Assembly (NCBI GenBank): GCA_021795255.1
Contig: JAJYPQ010000167.1
Location: 1 to 7,864 of the forward strand
Direction of reading: 5' to 3'
DNA: 7,864 bases
Source of the DNA: Pseudomonadota bacterium
GTDB lineage: Bacteria > Pseudomonadota > Gammaproteobacteria > Acidiferrobacterales > Acidiferrobacteraceae
Shown: one piece after another, positions 5,050 through 7,864 of the stretch
Numbering within the stretch: position 1 is the stretch's first letter
Layout of the letters: every line of letters begins with the position of its first letter
Notes under the pieces: model-generated
What the model saw: the letters and a program-made list of their open reading frames with translations, nothing else
Database searches by the model: none
What the model was told of the DNA's origin: nothing
Translations under genes and position numbers: made by a program

Positions 5050-7140
5050 CTAGGATTCCTGCAGCCCGACCGCGCTTCCCTTGACCGCAATATTGGGCGC
5101 GTCCAGCGTGATTGACGTACCCTTTAATATGACGTCGCCATGGGCGGTCAAGGTGAGCGACGCGTTGGGCTGCTGTATGTGAATATCCCCACGGCCTGCG
5201 CCGATGATAAGGATCCCTTTTGCTGCCTTGATTGAGATTCGACCCTGTGGCGCGTCGGCAAGCAGATCGCCTTTCTGCACATGCAAAGAGAGCCTCTCGC
5301 CGCTTTTCAGGATGACATCCTTGTGCGCCTGAATCGTAATATCGGCCGTCTGCGCCTCCGCCCGGAACGTTTCATGAGCCTTCAGATTGAAGTTCTTCCC
5401 CGACGTTTCGGTAATGGAGCCGGTATGCGTCTGCAGAACGGCGTCGTTTTGCACGGTAACCGACTGATCACGCCCCACCGTCACCGTGTGATCCTGCCCG
5501 CTCGTGACGGTCATGGTGTGTCCGGCATGCGTATGAACATCCCCCTGGACACTGGCAAGCTGAACCGCGTGCGCGCCCGATTGGGCGTTGAGGGACAAGG
5601 CGTTTTGCGCATCCTTGGTGTGCAAATCAATTCGTTCCTGGCCCGCCAGGTCACTGAGCACGAAAGAGTGGCCCGATGGCGTCGTAAGCCGGTGTTCGTG
5701 GGCGTTCTGGCTCGTCACAGGACTTGGCGTGTCGGGATTGGGCACCGCGCCCAAAATTATCGGTCGATCGGGGTCGCCATTGATGGCGGCAAGGAGAACG
5801 TCCGTCCCCGCCAGAAGCGGGTAGTGCATACCTTCACGCCGCCCTGCGTACGGCTGCATCATCCGCAATGGCGGAGTGGCTTCCGCCACGGGCTGATCAC
5901 CCAAATCGAACACCGGGCGCACCCGATAACGGCCCTGCTCGTCCAGGTGCGCGTACGGTCCGCCCGGCGACTCCACGCGCGCATAATAAACGCCTGCGAG
6001 CTTGGGTGGTGTTTCGGGAAGGGGACGGTACGGCGTGCCGGCGGCAAGCAGCGTCAGTTGGTTCTCGTAAGTGGGCACCACCGCGCTTTCCTTTTGCTCC
6101 CCGTACGAGCGGGCGTGCCGCGCATCGCCCCGTTCCTCAAAGGCCACCACTAGGTAGCTCCCGTTGGCAACGGCATGACTCGTAAGCGTCAGATAATCCG
6201 CGGCCGTAATGCGGCGTAGGCTCGTCCGGGCCCTGTACTGACCGCGTTGTGCCCCCAGCGCCTCCTGGTAGCGCCGCACAAGCCCGGTGCTTTCCTCTGA
6301 ATTGGTGTGGTGCGCACCGTAGACATAAAGCGTCCCCGCACCCTCGTCACTGTGCGCCTCATGAAGCAAGGGCGCTTCCGGGGTGTCGGGGTTATAGTCC
6401 TTGATGCGTACCGAGCGGGGGCGGACTGTCTGGGTCTCCTGCCAGGCCAGCACCGCCTCCTCCAACTCAACCTGCCCCGTCTGCCGGCGATACGGGGCCG
6501 AAAAGTGCGCGCTATTTAGTTCACCGCTGTCGTCGGCGAGTATTAGTATCGACCTCTCGCTGTGATGCTCGAAGTAAAAAAAGATGCCCGCATGAGCCGC
6601 TACGCGCCCGAAAAACGCCATGTCGGTCTCGTTGTATTGTGTGTACAGGCTTCGGACCGGATAGTCATTGGTTAGCGCCGCGCGATAGTCTTGCGCTGAA
6701 AGCCCGTGCGCAGCCAAGATCGACTTCAGTACCTGCGGGGCGGATTGATTCCGAAAAAGACGGCTTTGGCTCGTGTAATTAAGCGCATGAATGGGGGAGG
6801 CCAGGGTCACTTCATATTCATGGTCCGCCATCAGCGACCCGGTGGCCGCCACCTCGGACAAATGTCCGTGTATGGCTCGCGCACCCCCAGGGGCGTCAAG
6901 AGTAAAAGTCGCTGGTGCGCCGATCAGGGCGTCGAGATCCGCACCCTCGGCGCCAGCCAGCGTCAAGCGGTATTCATAACCTGCAGAAAGGCCCCCGGTC
7001 CCCCGAAAATCAATGACCCCAAACGCCGGAGCGCCGGACTGGTCGACCGTAAAACGAAACGGCGACGCATTTCCTAGAAAATGTCCATCCGAAGAAATCG
7101 CGGAACCTATTGACTGCCGGGCGGAATCCAGCATCGTCAT
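5050..7140 (-). CDS. vgrG: Type VI secretion tip protein VgrG (vgrG-2)
   Basis: The product is a 696-residue T6SS spike subunit. Residues 30-370 are the gp27-like base, with SRLFRNQSAPQVLKSILAAH and QYNETDMAFFGRVAAHAGIF as classic VgrG signatures. Residues 380-475 are the gp5-like OB fold, with GRYRVRPVFD and NGDPDRPIILGAVPNP. Residues 485-690 are a long beta-helix including HTMTVTSGQDHTVTVGRDQS-type repeats and a DUF2345-like end. There is no C-terminal enzymatic extension, so it should carry separate cargo. I chose the ATG at 7140 because GAGG lies 9 bases upstream (GAGGGATAATAAAATG); the frame stays open to a TTG at 7230, but without comparable signals. A sigma70-like promoter lies about 110 bases upstream. 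An IS1182 remnant follows the TAG stop within ten bases. It is the best candidate for the first gene of the ancestral operon. Confidence 0.95.
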   Translation of the reverse strand: MTMLDSARQSIGSAISSDGHFLGNASPFRFTVDQSGAPAFGVIDFRGTGGLSAGYEYRLTLAGAEGADLDALIGAPATFTLDAPGGARAIHGHLSEVAATGSLMADHEYEVTLASPIHALNYTSQSRLFRNQSAPQVLKSILAAHGLSAQDYRAALTNDYPVRSLYTQYNETDMAFFGRVAAHAGIFFYFEHHSERSILILADDSGELNSAHFSAPYRRQTGQVELEEAVLAWQETQTVRPRSVRIKDYNPDTPEAPLLHEAHSDEGAGTLYVYGAHHTNSEESTGLVRRYQEALGAQRGQYRARTSLRRITAADYLTLTSHAVANGSYLVVAFEERGDARHARSYGEQKESAVVPTYENQLTLLAAGTPYRPLPETPPKLAGVYYARVESPGGPYAHLDEQGRYRVRPVFDLGDQPVAEATPPLRMMQPYAGRREGMHYPLLAGTDVLLAAINGDPDRPIILGAVPNPDTPSPVTSQNAHEHRLTTPSGHSFVLSDLAGQERIDLHTKDAQNALSLNAQSGAHAVQLASVQGDVHTHAGHTMTVTSGQDHTVTVGRDQSVTVQNDAVLQTHTGSITETSGKNFNLKAHETFRAEAQTADITIQAHKDVILKSGERLSLHVQKGDLLADAPQGRISIKAAKGILIIGAGRGDIHIQQPNASLTLTAHGDVILKGTSITLDAPNIAVKGSAVGLQES

Positions 7141-7207
7141 TTTATTATCCCTCGTCGATATAGCTTCTAGCGGAGGCGCGCCAGCAACCAACGCCTTTTT
7201 AGCGCCC

Positions 7208-7223
7208 GCCGCCTTCTGGCGGC
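7208..7223 (-). promoter_or_regulatory. Hairpin in the vgrG-2 leader
   Basis: GCCGCC and GGCGGC pair perfectly around a 4-base loop in the predicted 5' untranslated region, about 70 bases upstream of the chosen vgrG-2 start and shortly after the predicted transcript start. A weak A-rich run follows on the minus strand rather than a T run, so it is not a terminator. Any regulatory role is inference. Confidence 0.35.
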
Positions 7224-7249
7224 CTGACAAAAACAGGCTTGGCTACCGA

Positions 7250-7279
7250 ATTAGAGTCGCGATCACACCCCATTGTCAA
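7250..7279 (-). promoter_or_regulatory. Sigma70-type promoter for vgrG-2
   Basis: On the minus strand TTGACA (7274-7279, a full -35 match) is followed after 18 bases by TCTAAT (7250-7255, five of six -10 positions). Transcription would start near 7243, giving a leader of about 100 bases before the ATG at 7140. It points into vgrG-2 and is the only strong promoter match I found for the minus-strand T6SS genes. Confidence 0.65.
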
Positions 7280-7414
7280 CGGGGTGGCCGCCCTTTGGGC
7301 AGGACTCCGTCATTCACCTCCTCAAGATCTTGGCGAGGCGGAGGGCATAGGATCTTCTGACTTTTTCGTTTGCGCCCCGCTATGACAGCAGGCATGAACG
7401 ATCTTGGTAAATAT

Positions 7415-7431
7415 CCCCGGCAGAGCCGGGG
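7415..7431. repeat. Perfect 7-bp hairpin between IS21 and vgrG-2
   Basis: CCCCGGC (7415-7421) and GCCGGGG (7425-7431) enclose an AGA loop. On the minus strand it is followed by ATATTTA, on the plus strand by GGCCTTCATTTG, so neither side has the continuous T run of a good terminator. It could weakly end transcription leaving the IS21 element towards vgrG-2. Confidence 0.45.
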
Positions 7432-7479
7432 GCCTTCATTTGTGGGCTGCTCAAAGCGGCTATCCTCAACGCGCGTTTA

Positions 7480-7506
7480 AATGAACCCAGATATGCTCAA
7501 TGAACC
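7480..7506. repeat. Direct repeats at the probable IS21 end
   Basis: AATGAACC occurs at 7480-7487 and 7499-7506, 19 bases apart and about 130-155 bases past the istB stop. IS21-family termini typically carry several short direct repeats of this kind, so this probably lies close to the end of the element. The exact end cannot be set without the other terminus. Confidence 0.4.
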
Positions 7507-7636
7507 GGACCCTGTCGGTGCGCAGCACTTTGTGCCGTGCCGGATATAAAAGGACGGTGAGCGGGAGCTGGAGAGGCGCAGAGTGTGACGGCCCGGCGGA
7601 GGCCGGTGAGCACGAATCGTGCGAGGGGTGGGCGGC

Positions 7637-7864
7637 CTAGGGCTTCGCTGTCGAACGGCGGCGGGTCTTGGGGGAGCCGGGAGCCGGATCGGGCGTGTCT
7701 TGCGGAGCCGGGGCTGCGGAACCGGGACTGCGTAAGGATGGGCCCTGGATGCGGATCGTGATGCAGTGGTGCTGGAGGCGATCCAAGAGGGCGTCGACCA
7801 GGGGCTTGTTTGGGAAGATCTCATACCACGAGGTGACATCCAGGTTCGATGTAATGATGGTCGA
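7637..7864 (-). CDS. istB: IS21-family helper ATPase IstB, C-terminal part
   Basis: The last 75 codons of IstB, the AAA+ ATPase that helps the IS21 transposase IstA choose target DNA. The 5' part lies beyond the window edge. Visible are TIITSNLDVTSWYEIFPNKP, then VDALLDRLQHHCITIRIQGP, which match the sensor-1 and C-terminal lid region of IstB (TSNL-xx-W-xx-F-x-D--L--AL-DRL-HH). After SLRSPG the protein continues about 25 residues rich in Pro, Ala, Ser and Arg and stops at TAG 7637-7639. Most IstB proteins end soon after the LRS segment, so the tail is an extension. Whether the rest of the gene is intact cannot be judged here. Direction and place suggest the element inserted upstream of the vgrG-2 promoter. 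Confidence 0.88.
   Translation of the reverse strand, partial: STIITSNLDVTSWYEIFPNKPLVDALLDRLQHHCITIRIQGPSLRSPGSAAPAPQDTPDPAPGSPKTRRRSTAKP

Larger units (their letters stand above)
7141..7636. other. Intergenic region between istB and vgrG-2
   Basis: About 496 bases without a supported gene. It contains the vgrG-2 leader and promoter, the hairpins at 7208 and 7415, the dyad GCCC-TTT-GGGC at about 7289-7299, and the repeats at the IS21 end. A 16-codon frame (7263-7313, minus) starts at an ATG directly after AGGAGGTGA, a long match to the 16S anti-Shine-Dalgarno, but the spacing is too tight for efficient initiation and the frame overlaps the promoter. It may be the start of a gene lost to rearrangement. 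Confidence 0.5.

Noticed and set aside
4254..5084. Plus-strand frame of 276 codons
   Set aside because: It lies antisense to the IS1182 transposase and the end of vgrG-2 and has no recognisable motifs.
5281..6153. Plus-strand frame of 290 codons
   Set aside because: It is antisense to vgrG-2, whose domains are clear; composition is typical of a shadow frame.
7141..7230. Earlier TTG start for vgrG-2 at 7230
   Set aside because: The extra 30 residues do not look like a VgrG N-terminus, the TTG would sit about 13 bases from the predicted transcript start, and the ATG at 7140 has a ribosome binding site.
7276..7395. 39-codon minus-strand frame upstream of vgrG-2
   Set aside because: It has no ribosome binding site and no similarity I recognise, and it ends in the -35 box of the promoter.
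7477..7839. Minus-strand frame of 120 codons
   Set aside because: It is an out-of-frame reading of istB and its downstream DNA; the true istB frame carries the conserved residues.

Overview
The window looks like an accessory, recombination-worn part of a proteobacterial chromosome, probably gamma- or betaproteobacterial. The grounds are a bacterial tRNA-Phe with encoded CCA, two type VI secretion (T6SS) VgrG spike genes, moderately high GC coding DNA, and debris of IS1182, IS1634 and IS21 family elements. I cannot name the genus.

Layout. (1) 1-62: 3' part of tRNA-Phe (anticodon GAA). (2) 63-1200: no intact gene. This stretch holds two GTGTAGGA direct repeats, a cluster of perfect GC-rich hairpins built on the word GGGCGC/GCGCCC, a terminator-like hairpin, the N-terminal remnant of a tyrosine integrase on the minus strand (about 439-540), and a long imperfect hairpin (585-635). 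A tRNA gene next to an integrase remnant marks a probable, now decayed, island attachment site. (3) 1201-3267, minus: vgrG-1, complete. (4) 3271-5049: a scrapyard of fragments. It contains a short minus-strand coding tail that ends 3 bases before vgrG-1, a plus-strand N-terminal piece of an IS1634-type transposase, a minus-strand membrane-protein fragment that I read as part of a T6SS effector, and a 5' piece of an IS1182-type transposase with a stop and a frameshift. (5) 5050-7140, minus: vgrG-2, complete, with a good ribosome binding site and a sigma70-type promoter at 7250-7279. (6) 7141-7636: leader, promoter, hairpins and the probable end of an IS21 element. (7) 7637-7864, minus: C-terminal part of IstB, cut by the window edge.

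How the parts fit. All T6SS-related pieces lie on the minus strand in the order vgrG-2, broken effector, vgrG-1. The simplest reading is an ancestral spike-effector-spike operon in which a cargo gene sat between two spike genes. IS1182 then destroyed its 5' half and IS1634 split its 3' half. Both spikes remain open, so the secretion tips may still work while this cargo is dead. The effector family (VasX/BTH_I2691-like pore former) is a tentative call. No PAAR protein, DUF4123 adaptor, immunity gene or structural T6SS gene is visible here.
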